From assembly GCF_965363235.1 (NCBI RefSeq), contig NC_134839.1:111904517-111968516 (forward strand): DNA of 64,000 nt. Direction: 5' to 3'. Shown here piece by piece: positions 24,966 through 37,900 of this stretch; positions within the stretch are counted from its first letter, which is position 1; each line of letters begins with the position of its first letter. The translations under genes were made by a program, and so were the position numbers. Origin of the DNA: Mytilus galloprovincialis (lineage: Eukaryota > Mollusca > Bivalvia > Mytilida > Mytilidae). The notes under the pieces are model-generated. The model was not told the DNA's origin and did not search any database. It saw nothing but the letters and a program-made list of their open reading frames with translations.

Positions 24966-25915
24966 ATGCATGTATTCCATGAAAATTCACCTTAGAAATA
25001 ATCAGATCAGGTGATACACATGTAAAATTGTCCTACCAAACACAGTGACTTGTTTGTTACCTGTTACATTATTTGAGATATTGTCCACAAAAAAGAAAAG
25101 GATTTTTAATGCATGTGTAAGAAACTTTTCTTCAATATTGATTAGGGAAAGTTAGATTATATATCTCTTATTATAATCTGAGGTAATGAAATTCATGAGA
25201 TAAGGTACTAGTGTACATATATAATGGGTATTTTTTTCCAAAGTGTAACATTGTTCTAGCACACAAAAATCAAATAAAAATGACTTTACACTCAGTTTAA
25301 AATTAGAATGTGGTATAAAAAAAGACAGAATCTGGTCATACTTTATATTCAATTATTGAACTAATATACAAAAAAAATATTTGAGTTATCTCCCCTTAGA
25401 AAAGATTTTTAAATTTTAATCATTCTTGCTTATACTGTATTTGTTGTTGCTATCATAAAAAAGCCTGACAATGACTTGCATTCCTGCATCCACAGGACAA
25501 GGTACATTTTGGGGCTAATTAGTAACTGTATCAATTACAGAAAAAGAAAAATGTTGCTTGATATCATTTTGTAATCTTTAGCATCCTAAGACACTTTAAA
25601 AGTAAATACCAGCCAAGCCATTATTACACAATTTTACTGTGACAAATTTATCAAATAGTCAAGTTTGTTAAAATATTCATCATTTTACAGAATTTACTGT
25701 CATTTCATGGCTGTCAAAAACATGAAAAGGTTAATTTTTTTGATAGATTTTTTTTTAGATCATTTTTTGTGAAAGTGCATACACAGTTTGAAATGTATTG
25801 GCACCTTGTTCTTTGCTTATAAAATTTTGTTAATATTCTTGACCTATCATTTGCTGTTATTTCTGATTCAAGAGAGTAAACAACTGTCATACTACATGTA
25901 TCAGTATTTCACTAG
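24966..25915. other. Intergenic, no feature recognised
   Basis: AT-rich sequence with short, unconvincing frames only. Confidence 0.4.
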
Positions 25916-25919
25916 TTAA

Positions 25920-28723
25920 AGGGAAACTTCGCAAAAAAATCAAAAATTGATATTATGTCCATTCTGTATAAAAATGCTCAAATTTATAGATATTAAAGTT
26001 TTATTCCGCTAAATAAGAGATCACCATCGATTTTAAATTTTGAGTATCAGTTCTCTACTCTCCGCCATCTTGTCACCTTCTCCGATGAAAAATCACGATA
26101 TGTCAATAAACCACAAAGGAACAAAACTACAGTAAACGATGTAGTCGTAATTGCGTGTCGATATCTTGTCAATCGTACGGTTGTTTTATCTGACTGACTA
26201 ACTTGATACGGAAAATGGTCTTATATTTTTAAATAACCATATAGTCTGTTATTTTTAAACTGATAATATTGTAATTAGTTAAAAAGTCAAAGTTCAAATC
26301 ATAAAATGATAAATAAGTGTTCCGTGGAAATTGTTTTCGAAAATCTAATTCGTTCATAATTCTTTCAAGTAATAAACTTTATTTAAATAAATTTGGATCT
26401 TCCCTCATCTGATCACCAGCATGGCTAAAGGTATTACTCCCAAAGGTATTGGAAGGGGTGTAAGGTGACACGTCCAGGTATTCAATCGATTTCTTGTCCG
26501 GTGGGCTTGCAAGTTCATGCATCGTTTCACTTCTGTAGGTATTGATCAGTGTACACGACCGTTACTTATAACTTTCCATTTTGAACTATCAGGTGCATGT
26601 ATAATATACATTTTTGTCTTGCGTGTCCGAAAGTGATATAATATACTAGTCATTACTGAACTCATACGCTTGTTTATAAATAACATTTCTGGTGTAAAGA
26701 ATATTATTTATAAAAAAAAAATAATACAAAAAAAAATAATTGAAGAAATACAAATCTATTTACATATTTTTCCAAGGGTTAATTTGGGAAAATGTAATAT
26801 ATACTCGTTGTCAATAGTTTAGGACAGATTGGAACATACCAGAATTATTGATCTAAAAAAATGTGCGCACTTGTCGACGATTCGTGTATACATACGCCTG
26901 GTAGAAAGTTACGGAACTATAGTCAGTAGCGCTATTTAAAATATGTATACATGTATACATTGAACATAAGAAAAAAACATACATTTTGTGTAAATTGTGG
27001 TAAAAGTTTTGTAAATAGACTAGTCCACGTATGCCAACAGTATGTAATCAACGAATTCGGTAGACTATTGTATACCAAAAGAAGAAGAAGAAAAATAAGA
27101 AACAATTTGATTTAAATACAGGTCAATTTATAACTTGCTTTGGTTCATCGAAGTTAAGAACATAGTAAACTCACAGATTTATATATCAATTAAATTGTTA
27201 TCGAATAAAGGACGAAATTCGTCATCATCACAATTGTTCCAACATTCATGTAAAATATATGCAACTGGACGTACACTAATAATCCCCAAGGAATGTGAAT
27301 ATTTTCTAGGAAAACTATTGAGTATCAATTTCGGGATTTATTTTCTTTCTTGATATTCAATGACAGCAATTTAAAGAATAAACTGCTTGTCGGATATTTG
27401 TCCGCTTTAGGGGTATTCTTGCAAGTTGAACAGACTTATAATAACATTCAAAAATAGGGAAAGATAACATTAAATTCGTTGTCTTTTAATTTTAAACATC
27501 GTTGATCAAATAGTTATTTAAGTATATATATACGTTGGGAGACGACGATTATTATAGTTGTCTCAGATTTTAATAAGGACGTTCCCGATTATGAATAAAT
27601 TTGGTTGACGTTTATCACACTTGAAAAGAATATCTATTCGTAATTTTTCGATTCCATTACAAAAATATTTTTTTCTTTATTCGTACATATTATATTCCGC
27701 TTCGGTAGAGTTATCTTCAGATAGTTTCATATATTAATTAATACATGGCTTTCAAAAGTCTGAATGTAAGTGTTCTCGTACATTTTTTCGCCTAATAAAG
27801 ACAAATAAAAATGATTTAGTAAAGCTATTTCTAATTTCTAAGTCCCCCTTTTTTATGAGACATAAATCAAGGACAAGACTTGTATATCATTTCATTCTGA
27901 CATATGAATTAAGTTTCCCGTCTTTAACCGAAAATTGTGTATTTCTTAGTAAATTAACTTATTTGAATTCAAATAAATAATAGCACCAAATATAATTAAA
28001 TAATTCCACGGCGACCAATTTTTATTTGTCACCAACTTGAATATGTATTTTTAATGTGTGTATTAAATGCTACCACTGATCCGAATAGACAGTCACACCT
28101 GGCAAGGTGTGCCCTAGAGGAATGGTTAAATACTGAAGTGCAAATAACAATTTACCTTTCAACAAGCCATCTACGAGTATTGCCACAGAACCGTGAATAC
28201 ACACATCGTATAAACCTAGCCATAGCAGAGATAGTAAAAGGTCAATAATAGTACACCAACATATTGTCTTTACAGATTATTGTACTTTAATTTGTTCACC
28301 TTATCAGTCCGAAAATGCATTTATTAAAAATAAATTTATAACTTTTTGTGTTGTCTACAAAAATAATTCGAATATATACGTTTAACATAGATAATTTATC
28401 TCACGAATGAGTACAATTGAACGTCTGTGCGTTTTATCTTCTTATTATCGGATGGTTATTAGATAAAGCATACGTCATCGGCGCGCTTACGATTACGTTA
28501 AAATATGATTAAAAACCAAGACTTTTAGTGATTGTATTTTAAATCCCGGCATGCAAAAATCAGGAGAAAACGTCACGACCTACAGGAAGTAGTTGATATT
28601 TTTTCATTAATTATTGAATTTCTCCTTTATTACTGCACATATAGCGATAAAACTTTGTGAATATGTATATTATGTCATAATGAACTTATATAAACCGTAA
28701 GTAAAAAATCGTGAATTTTCCCT
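25920..28723. mobile_element. TTAA-flanked DNA element, copy 1 (2.8 kb)
   Basis: TTAA (25916-25919) precedes AGGGAAACTTCGC, and the right end is the inverse of AGGGAAAATTCACG followed by TTAA (28724-28727). The outer 80-90 bp of both ends are looser inverses, including ATATTATGTC on the left and GACATAATAT on the right-end complement. TTAA duplication fits piggyBac or Kolobok superfamilies. The interior has no transposase-like frame, so it is non-autonomous. A second copy lies at 31287-33977. Confidence 0.8.
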
Positions 28724-28911
28724 TTAACATTCCCATTTGATAACTATGTTTTTTGGTATAAAGTTATTCCTTATTACTGAATTTTACAAATATATATATA
28801 GATGACACATTCATAATATAAATATCTTCTTCTGATTTATTAACTATGATAAATTAATCAATCCTTTTTATCAATCCATCATAGGTACATGTACATCCTG
28901 TGTATATAATT

Positions 28912-28917
28912 TTTATT
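28912..28917 (-). terminator. Candidate polyadenylation signal of CCDC89
   Basis: TTTATT on plus reads AATAAA on the gene strand, about 60 nt after the stop. A short 3' UTR would keep the transcript end clear of the TTAA element that ends at 28723. Confidence 0.5.
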
Positions 28918-28978
28918 ATACTTCTACGTGCACTTTTACTCTACAATTTAATCTCAGCAATCAACACCTAGGTACAAG

Positions 28979-31900
28979 CTATCCAGCTAAATGTCTTAAT
29001 CTCTCGTTCAGATCCTTTTCTCTTTGTAACAATGTCTGAGAGTGCTTTCTGTAGGCTTCAAATTCCTGCAAAATAAATTAAAATATGTGTTTAATTTGCA
29101 TTATAGACAAAGTCTAAGGGCATACTGTGAAAGTTCTTTTATTCGTGGGTATCAATTTGCATGGTTTGAGCAAAAGTTACATGTTCCTGGGTTCTTAAAT
29201 TCATGGATCTTAGTTAGTTGAAAGAAAAAATATCAGGTGAAGAATTTAAAGCCATCTGAAATGAAAAGTCGAGAAATTAAACATATACTATTTTATGAAA
29301 GTGGGACATTGCAAAATAAGGTGTTTTTTTTTTATCTCTCGCTTACTTTTTTTAAAATCTTTTATTACTGACAACATTCATAAAACTTTTAATAAATCAT
29401 TTATTATAGAAAAAGATTGACTCACAAAAATGTTCTCCAGTGGAGGATATTGCAAAGTAAGCATGTTAAGTGTTGCACATTAGACCTATGATGTTTTACT
29501 ACCTTACAATTCAAGATGGATTATCTCCCTCACTATCATACCTTTAAAATTTCCAAAGAAAGAATAGTAGCAATAGATAATATTACTTACTTTGACAACT
29601 TCTGTATATTTATGACCTGCATCTGATGCCTCTTCTCTCAGTCGTCTCACCTGTAGGTTGGCATTCACTGCTGTAGCCTCTCTTCTGCAAGAACAGATGA
29701 TTTAAATTCATAAAACAATAATAAATGAAATTAATGATCAATAATTTAATTTTGGATGTAAAGCGTCTCCTGATTGGCTGACGTTATTTTATTATGAGCT
29801 CATAGACATAATTTAGTCCTATGACCGTGACGTCATCAACGTTTTTATGGTTTTCTACGGTTTAAAATGGAATTTAGAATTAAATTATAAGAAATGACTG
29901 TAATATTTTTTCTGTCTATTCGAAATAACATAAAAAAATTGGTGCACACTGAATAATGCGTGTAGCAGTCATTCCTTAATTAAAAAAGCCTTCACTCAAT
30001 AGGAACCATCTTTTGTCAGTATAAGGAGACCACTTTGGAGGTCAATAATTTAATATGTTCCCATCATATTAATATGAAGATATATCACTGTTGGTGTTTA
30101 AACACTACTTTTAAAGGTCAATTTTTGGATATTTTGAGGTGGCAAGTTTTTATTGGTGGAGAAGGCCTTTGTCCCCTGAAAAAACTACCAACCTACAATA
30201 GGAAAACTGACAATCCTAGTCAATTAAGATTGGAGTTGAATGCACCTGTACAGGCAAGGTTTGAACTCAAAACCTCAGTGTTGACTGGCTAGTGTTTACA
30301 GTAGATCTACTAAGACCACTTGGCCATCAAGGCCTATAATATAAAGATAATAAATATTCTTTATGACAACAATAAAAATGTTATGTTTTTATCAGATTAA
30401 TTAAGGGAATGATTTGATTTTTTTGTTCTTCATCTCAAAGTCACAGTGAAGTCGTCACTGTCAGTAATAACAAATAAACTGGAGGTTTTATTTCACTACA
30501 AGACTCCACTTACTCAAATTTTTCTTCCATTGTTTGAACAGCTTTTTCCATGTCTTCAATCCTTCTTTGTAATTTCTTATTCTCTGTTTGTTCTCGCTAA
30601 AATATGAATTAGATATATATATTAGTATGAACATAACAAAAAAAATCCTTTAATAAATTGGTTGACATAATGTGTCAATTCCTAGCTGTCTATTCCTTAA
30701 TTATTGTATCATTGTCTCAATGACACTTATCAAATATCTTTTTTTTTATACATGATGCATGTCACTTATAAGAATGTTTGTTTCAGTTTTATACCTGAAC
30801 TATCTTTCCTCGCTGCATAGCTAGATCTAACAATTCATCCTTTTCCTTGGTAAGTTGCTGTATTCTCTGTTGAGATTCCACATCTAAGGATTTTCTCCCT
30901 TCAATTTGATTCTGTAGTTTGTAATTAGCACCTTTAATAAAAAAAACATAAGTTTCAATAAATATCTTTCTATTATTCTATATTTGAAATATATTTACAC
31001 CTTATGTAAGAATCCTGGGTTTTGATTGGTTGATAGCCAGTGTATTTTCCGCCAATTTACTGTGAATATCGTTCATTTTTTAACGCCGCCTCTCTGCTGT
31101 TGTATTTGCTAAAAATATTCTATCCGACTGGATACTTGTAACATCATGATCATCGATAAAATTGAGAAAGGAAATGGTGAATATGTCAAAGCGACAACCA
31201 CCCGACCAAAGAGCAAACAACAGAAGATGCATTTTTGAACGTTAACATTAGGTGTAATAAAACAGATATAGCATGTTCTTGATCAAAATTTGATATTATG
31301 TCCATTCTGTATAAAAACGCTCATATTCATATATATTAAAGTTTTATTCTTCTAGATAAGAGATCACCATCGACTTTAAATTTAGAGTATCAATTCTCTG
31401 CGTTCGGCCATTTTGTCATCTTGTCCGATTTGAAATCACGATATGTCTAAGGACCAAAACTACAGTAACCTGATGTAGTCGTAATTGCGTGTCGATATCT
31501 TGTCAATCGTACGGTTGTTTTATCGGACTAATTAACTAACTTGATACGGAATTTTTTTTAAATTTTTTTTAAATAACCATGGTCTGTTATTTTTAAACTG
31601 TTAATATTGGAATTAGTTAAAAAGTCAAAGCTCAAATCATAAATAAGTGTTCCGTGAAAATTGAATTGTTTTCGAAAATCTATTTTGTTCATAATTCTTT
31701 TATGTAATAAACTTTATTCAAATAAATTCGGATCTTCTCTCAACTGATCACCCGCATGCCTAAAGGTATTACGTATACTCCAAAAGGTATTGTGAGGGTG
31801 TGAGGTGACACGTCCAGGTATTCAAGCGATTTCCTGTCGGGCTTGTAAGTTCATGCATCGTTTCACTTCTAAGGGTATTGATCAGTGTACACGGCCGATA

Positions 31901-34900
31901 ACTTATAACTTTCCATTTTGAACTATTAGGTGTATAATCAGAGAAGTATACATGTCTCTGGTATAATATACATCTCTGTCTTGCGTGTCCGAAAGTGATA
32001 TAGTATATTAGTCATCACTAAACGCATACGCTTGTTTATAGATAACATTTCTGGTGTAAAGAATATTATTTATAAAAATATAAATAATACAAAAAAAAAC
32101 CCAGATTTGATGAAATAAAAATCTGTATACATACTTTTTCCAAGGGTAAATTTGGTAAAATGTAATATATACTCGTTGTCAATAGTGAAAGACAGATTGG
32201 AACATTATACATGTATACATTGAACGTAAGAAAGAAACATACATTTTGTGTAAATTGGGGTAAAAGTTTTAAATAGACTAGTCCACGTAAGCCAACAGTA
32301 TGTAATAGACTATTGTATACCAAAAGAAGAAGAAGAAGAAGAGAGCCAGTTTGACTTAAATACAGGTCGATATATAACTTGCTTTGGCTCATCGAAGTTA
32401 TGAACATAGTAAAATCACAGATTTATATATCAATTAGATTGTTCTCGAATAAAGGAAGAAATTCGTCATTATCACAATTGTTCCGACATACATGTAATAT
32501 ATACGCAACTGGGCGTACACTAATGTTCCCCAAGGGATGTGAATATTTTCCAGGAAAACTATAGAGTATCAAAGTTTCAAATTTCAGGATTTATTTTCTT
32601 TCTTGATATTCAATGACAGCAATTTAAAGAATAAACTGCTTGTCTGCTTTAGGGGTATTCTTGCCAGTTAAAACAGACTTAAAATTCGTTCTGTTTTTTT
32701 TTAAATATCATTGGTCAAATAGCTAAAGTATTATACGTTGTGAGACGAAGACTTTTTTAATAAGGACATTCCCGATTATGCATAAATTTTGTTGATGTTT
32801 TTCACACTTGAAAAGAATATCTTTTTGATTCCATTCCAAGAAGATCCTTTAATTTCCTAAATTTTTAAAAACATCTCTTTTTTTCTTCAAATAACTGAAA
32901 TATTCATGCGTTGTGAGATTTAAAATATTTTGATGAGAACATTTATTCCTAAATAGGTAAATAAAGATCGCTTTGGAGGGACTTAATTATATAATTGCAA
33001 TTGTTAATGATCTGTTTGATATATTTAAGGTTGCCGATTCTAATTTAAAATAGTACAATGTTTAGTTCATACACTCGTGTTTAGAAGGCTATTTTTATTT
33101 ATAATAAATTTATTCAATTAAAATAATTCAGTATTTTATCATTACAAAAGTAATCAGAAGTCATAATTCATTTAAAAGTGATCTTATGCAAAAAATAAAA
33201 ATATACAACAGCTATCCAGTTATTGTGCGACCTTATTATTCTCGTTAATTAATTTTAATTCTTTTTTTTTTACATTTCTGTGTCTAAAACTATGACTGAC
33301 TCCCGTTTATCATTCCGATACTAAATGTTGTTCACACCTGAAATGCCAGTGAACCGTGACGCCTAGATTTCACTGAACGAAGATCAAAAGATTAGAATTA
33401 CATAATGCTAATCTTTTAATTACCTTGAGTTTAACTACGCATTCAACATTCACTAAGTGTCACAAAACAATACACATTTTATTTCCACCGTACAAGCAAG
33501 TGAAAATTTTTGCTGGAATGAAGCAAAAAGGTCAGAATACAAACATGTATTTTTAATACACTATCGATCATGTCAGTTTCATATGTTTGTTTAAAGTATT
33601 TGTAGAAAAAAATTCATAAAAATGTTCTATTGTATGATTTACTTTTATTATTATAATTCGTTTAAAAAAATCCACACGATCTAATTTTAAAAGTTGCATG
33701 GCTATCACTTATTTTTCGTTGGTTAATAGCTACACCAGAAGTCATCCATGCGCTTTAAATGGTTAACGAACAAGACTTAAATGAGATTAATTTCACTCCC
33801 GGCATGCAAAAAGACTTAAACTACGTCACATAAGTCAGGAAGTTTCAAGAAATAAAATTAATAATTCCCAATTTTCTTCTTTATTAGTTTTCATATCAAA
33901 ATAAAACTTGGTGAATATGTTTTTTATGGTATTATGAACATAATAAGATGAAAAGTGAAAAATCGCGAATTATCCCTTTAACATGATATATCTGTTCATT
34001 GTATTAGGTATATCTATATCTGTTTATCTCTATTAAAAAAAATAATAAATGGAAAAGCTGTTTGTCTGAGTCTGGCTGGTGTTTTTTTTTTTTTAAGCCA
34101 TGGCATTGTCAGTTTATTTTTGACTTATGATTGTGAATGTCCCTTTGGTATCTTTCACCTCTCTTTTGGTCAATTCTGTAAAACAGAACCTTCTCAAATG
34201 TACAGAAATATCATGACATGTCTGAAAACGACAAATTATTTCACCCCTGTAAGCTTATTGTAAAGTGTTGATTACCCTTCAATCTTTCCTCTGAATCTTG
34301 TAACTTGCTCTGTAACATTTTAACTTCAGTTCTGTAGTTTTCCTGCACAGTTTTTATCTCATTTCGTAAACCGTCTTCTTTACCTTTCATATCTTGTTGT
34401 AGCTGTCTGAAAATTATAGGATAGAAATTTTTATAAATAATAAAATATCTAAAAGACATTGTTATTAAACTATGACTATGATGGACTATCTTTTAGACAT
34501 ACCTTTGATGTTTTAAAAGATAATCCAAGCGCATTGTTAAAAAGATAAACATTCCAATCATTTTCATTTAAGTTTGATCGTAATTTAAGTAAAATAATTT
34601 TATGATTTGATGTGTCCCTCAATTCATACAAGTCTTCATTTGTTTTATGTTGAAGTTATCAGAAACGTTTTATGTTCAGATAAGCAAATCGAAGGAGAAC
34701 ATAAGATACAGAAGTTAGCTAACCTGTTTTGAACTTCATATATTTGGGATTTTCTCTCAAAAATACATGTACCTATCTAATATCTATCATGTTTCAGATA
34801 TGTAAAAAGAAACATGTGAAGTAAACCAATAAGTCCATCAACATACATGACATAGACATGCTTATGTAAATTTTATAATAATAAAAAGAAAATGAGACAG

Positions 34901-37900
34901 ACAAACAAGTGCTCATGATGTCAAATGAAGTTGTGAACTATTGACTTGCAAGCTCGTAATACATTATAAATTATTTTGAAAAAAATAAACCAAAAGACTG
35001 CTATTACATGTATAACAAAATATTATTTCAAACTAAACAAAAGTCACTACATTTAAATTTATAAATATATGTATTGACTACAGTTTTTCATTACCTGTGC
35101 TTTTGTTCCAGCATAGTATACTGTTCTTTAAAACTTGATAATTTTCTATCCATTTCTGCAATTTGTTTGTCTTTTTCCATAACAGCACCTGAAAAAATTC
35201 TCTCATTTTCTTCCCTGAGACGAGAATTTTCTATTCGTAACTCTTGATTTGAACGTTTGTATTCATCCTTTATCTTAATTAGTTCTTGATGATTAGAGGC
35301 TAAGTCATCAAATCTGGCATTTAATATGTTATATTTTCTGATTTCACCATCCAACATTTCTTGTGCATTTTCTCTAAAGTCCATCATTTCTTTGTTAATC
35401 TTATCCAAAGTTTGTGATTTTCTTGACACATCATCAGCTCTCTGTTTTAATATCATGATGAGTTGTGACTGTTCATCTATACGAGACCGTAACATAGCCG
35501 TTTCTGTTTTGTCATCTTCTGACAAAGATTTCAACTTGCTCAGATTTCTCTGCATATCTGACATGTCCTGAAATGAATGAATAGTTTATTAACAATACAT
35601 GTAACATTTATGCAAACTACATGTACATACATTTACATGTATGATTGAAGATTCAAATTAACTGTGATGACAAAGCTATACATTAAATATTATTGACCTA
35701 TTATAAATGATTCCTGTTTTAATAAAAACTGACCTAATCCCAACCTGAACATGACGCTAAAGTTGCATGAACAATAGACCATGACTGAGGAAGCAGGTTA
35801 ACTAATCTCCATGGAATTAAGATGTGCCAATGCTTAAAGAACTGCATATTAAATATCATGAATTTACAATTAGAATAGTAGTTCCCATCTATAAATTGAC
35901 CTGAAGACAACTCTTAACAAAATCTTGACCCCCAGCTACATCACCTGAAATGGCATATACCTTAATCCATAACTGTGGCTGAAAAACAAGTTGCAAGCCA
36001 TTAGTTTATGTGCATTTATTATTTGTAAAAACGTTTCATTTTAGGTAACAGAACGTATTATTTACATTTTTGTACATGCAGTTAGCTGAAAACAAAACAC
36101 ACAAAATCTTTCAAAAGAACAAACAGAAAAATGTTAAATTGACACACTTACTGTAAATGTACAAAACCTTACTTAGATATAGAAAGATGTGGTGTGAGTG
36201 CCAATGAGACAACTCTCCATCCAAATAACAATTTAAAAAAAGTAAACCATTATAGGTCAATGTATGGCCTTCAACACAGAGCCTTGGCTCACACCGAACA
36301 ACAACCTATAAAGGGCCCCAAAATTACTAGTGTAAAACCATTCAAACGGGAAAACCAACGGTCTAATCTATATAAAATAAAAAAACGAGAAACACGTATA
36401 AATTACATAAACAAAGGACAACTACTGTACATCAGATTCCTGACTTAGGACAGGTGCAAACATTTGCAGCAGGATTAAACGTTTTAATGGATCCAAACCT
36501 TCTCCCTTTTTCTGAAACAATAGCACAACATCATAACATAGAAAAACACACGATAAAATATATTTTTACATAGTTTTACATACTCTTCACAACATGTACA
36601 TGTACATTTATGTACCAAGACTTTTATTGCATAGGAAGGAGAACTAATTACAAAACCTATCTTTGTGTGACTGTCCAAAGTCATAATGTTTTTTCTTAAT
36701 TTGATCATTGCATTATTGGACGTTGATAGCAGATCTTAAGATTGTTTGTTAAATTTATTCACAAATTTTATAGACTCTTGGTGATTTATAGCCAGACGTA
36801 TTCTCGATAGCTGTCCACATTGGCTATTGTTGAAGACTACATGTATATAGCCAGACGTATTCTCGATAGCTGTCCACATTGGCTATTGTTGAAGACTACA
36901 TGTAGATACATGTAGCCAGACGTATTCTCGATAGCTGTCCACATTGGCTATTGTTGAAGACTACATATAAGTTTCCTTTGGAATGTCTAAATTTTTTATA
37001 TACATGTACTTACGTTGTGGCTTTTCCTTCAAAGTGAGTTTTAGTAACATGTAGGTGTTGATATACATGTACATGTAAAAATATTTATCTTCTTTATGTT
37101 CATCAAAAAGCATGGTAACAAAAAATATTTGTTACATGTACATTTACGGTACCACATACAGCAATTATTTGGTTAAGTGTAAAATCATAACCAAAACATT
37201 GCAAAAGATAAATCAATACTCACAGTAAATTTTCCATAACAAGATTTTGACTGTCAATCAAAAAGCAATACAAACCATAGTAAAACAAAATATGGTTGAA
37301 ACTTTACTCAGTGCTTGGAGTGCAAAATTAGTGCTCGAAACACAAAATCCAGTCTTTTGATTGGTTGATTCTTGAGTCTGAGTACAAAAATTGTGCTCGA
37401 AAGTTTTATTACCGCAAGACCTGTACTACATGTACATTTTAAAAGAGGTCAATATAAAAATGAAGGCATGATAATGATTAAAGGCTAGAAACTTTATATA
37501 CTTATGCATACAAAGTTTAGTCAAAGTTTACAAGAAATATGAAATGTATTTATGTAAGTCCCTAGAACTACGGGACTATTGAAACTTCTTTCCTCATTCC
37601 TGCAGCATACAATTGTTCCATAATTAACTGATAAATGCACTAATTAGCCTGTATGTCAAATACATATCTCAGGAAAATCAGACATACATCATTACATGGT
37701 TTGGCACAGACTGTCAATGTCAAATTATGTCAGATAGGACTACATGTACAGTACATGTACATTGGATCAGACATACAGGGTTTGGCACAGACAGTCAATG
37801 TCAAATTTATCGGTCTAGGGCTGGGCAATACTCATAAAACAAGCAGTTTTGCCAACCCTGCTTAGGTTCCTGTAAATGTTAATGTCATAATAAAACATGT

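Noticed and set aside
27135-32564. Parallel frames (27135-27353 and 32379-32564) in the two TTAA elements, possible conserved small protein
   Set aside because: Differences between the copies mostly change residues and one copy stops early, as expected for non-coding DNA of shared descent.
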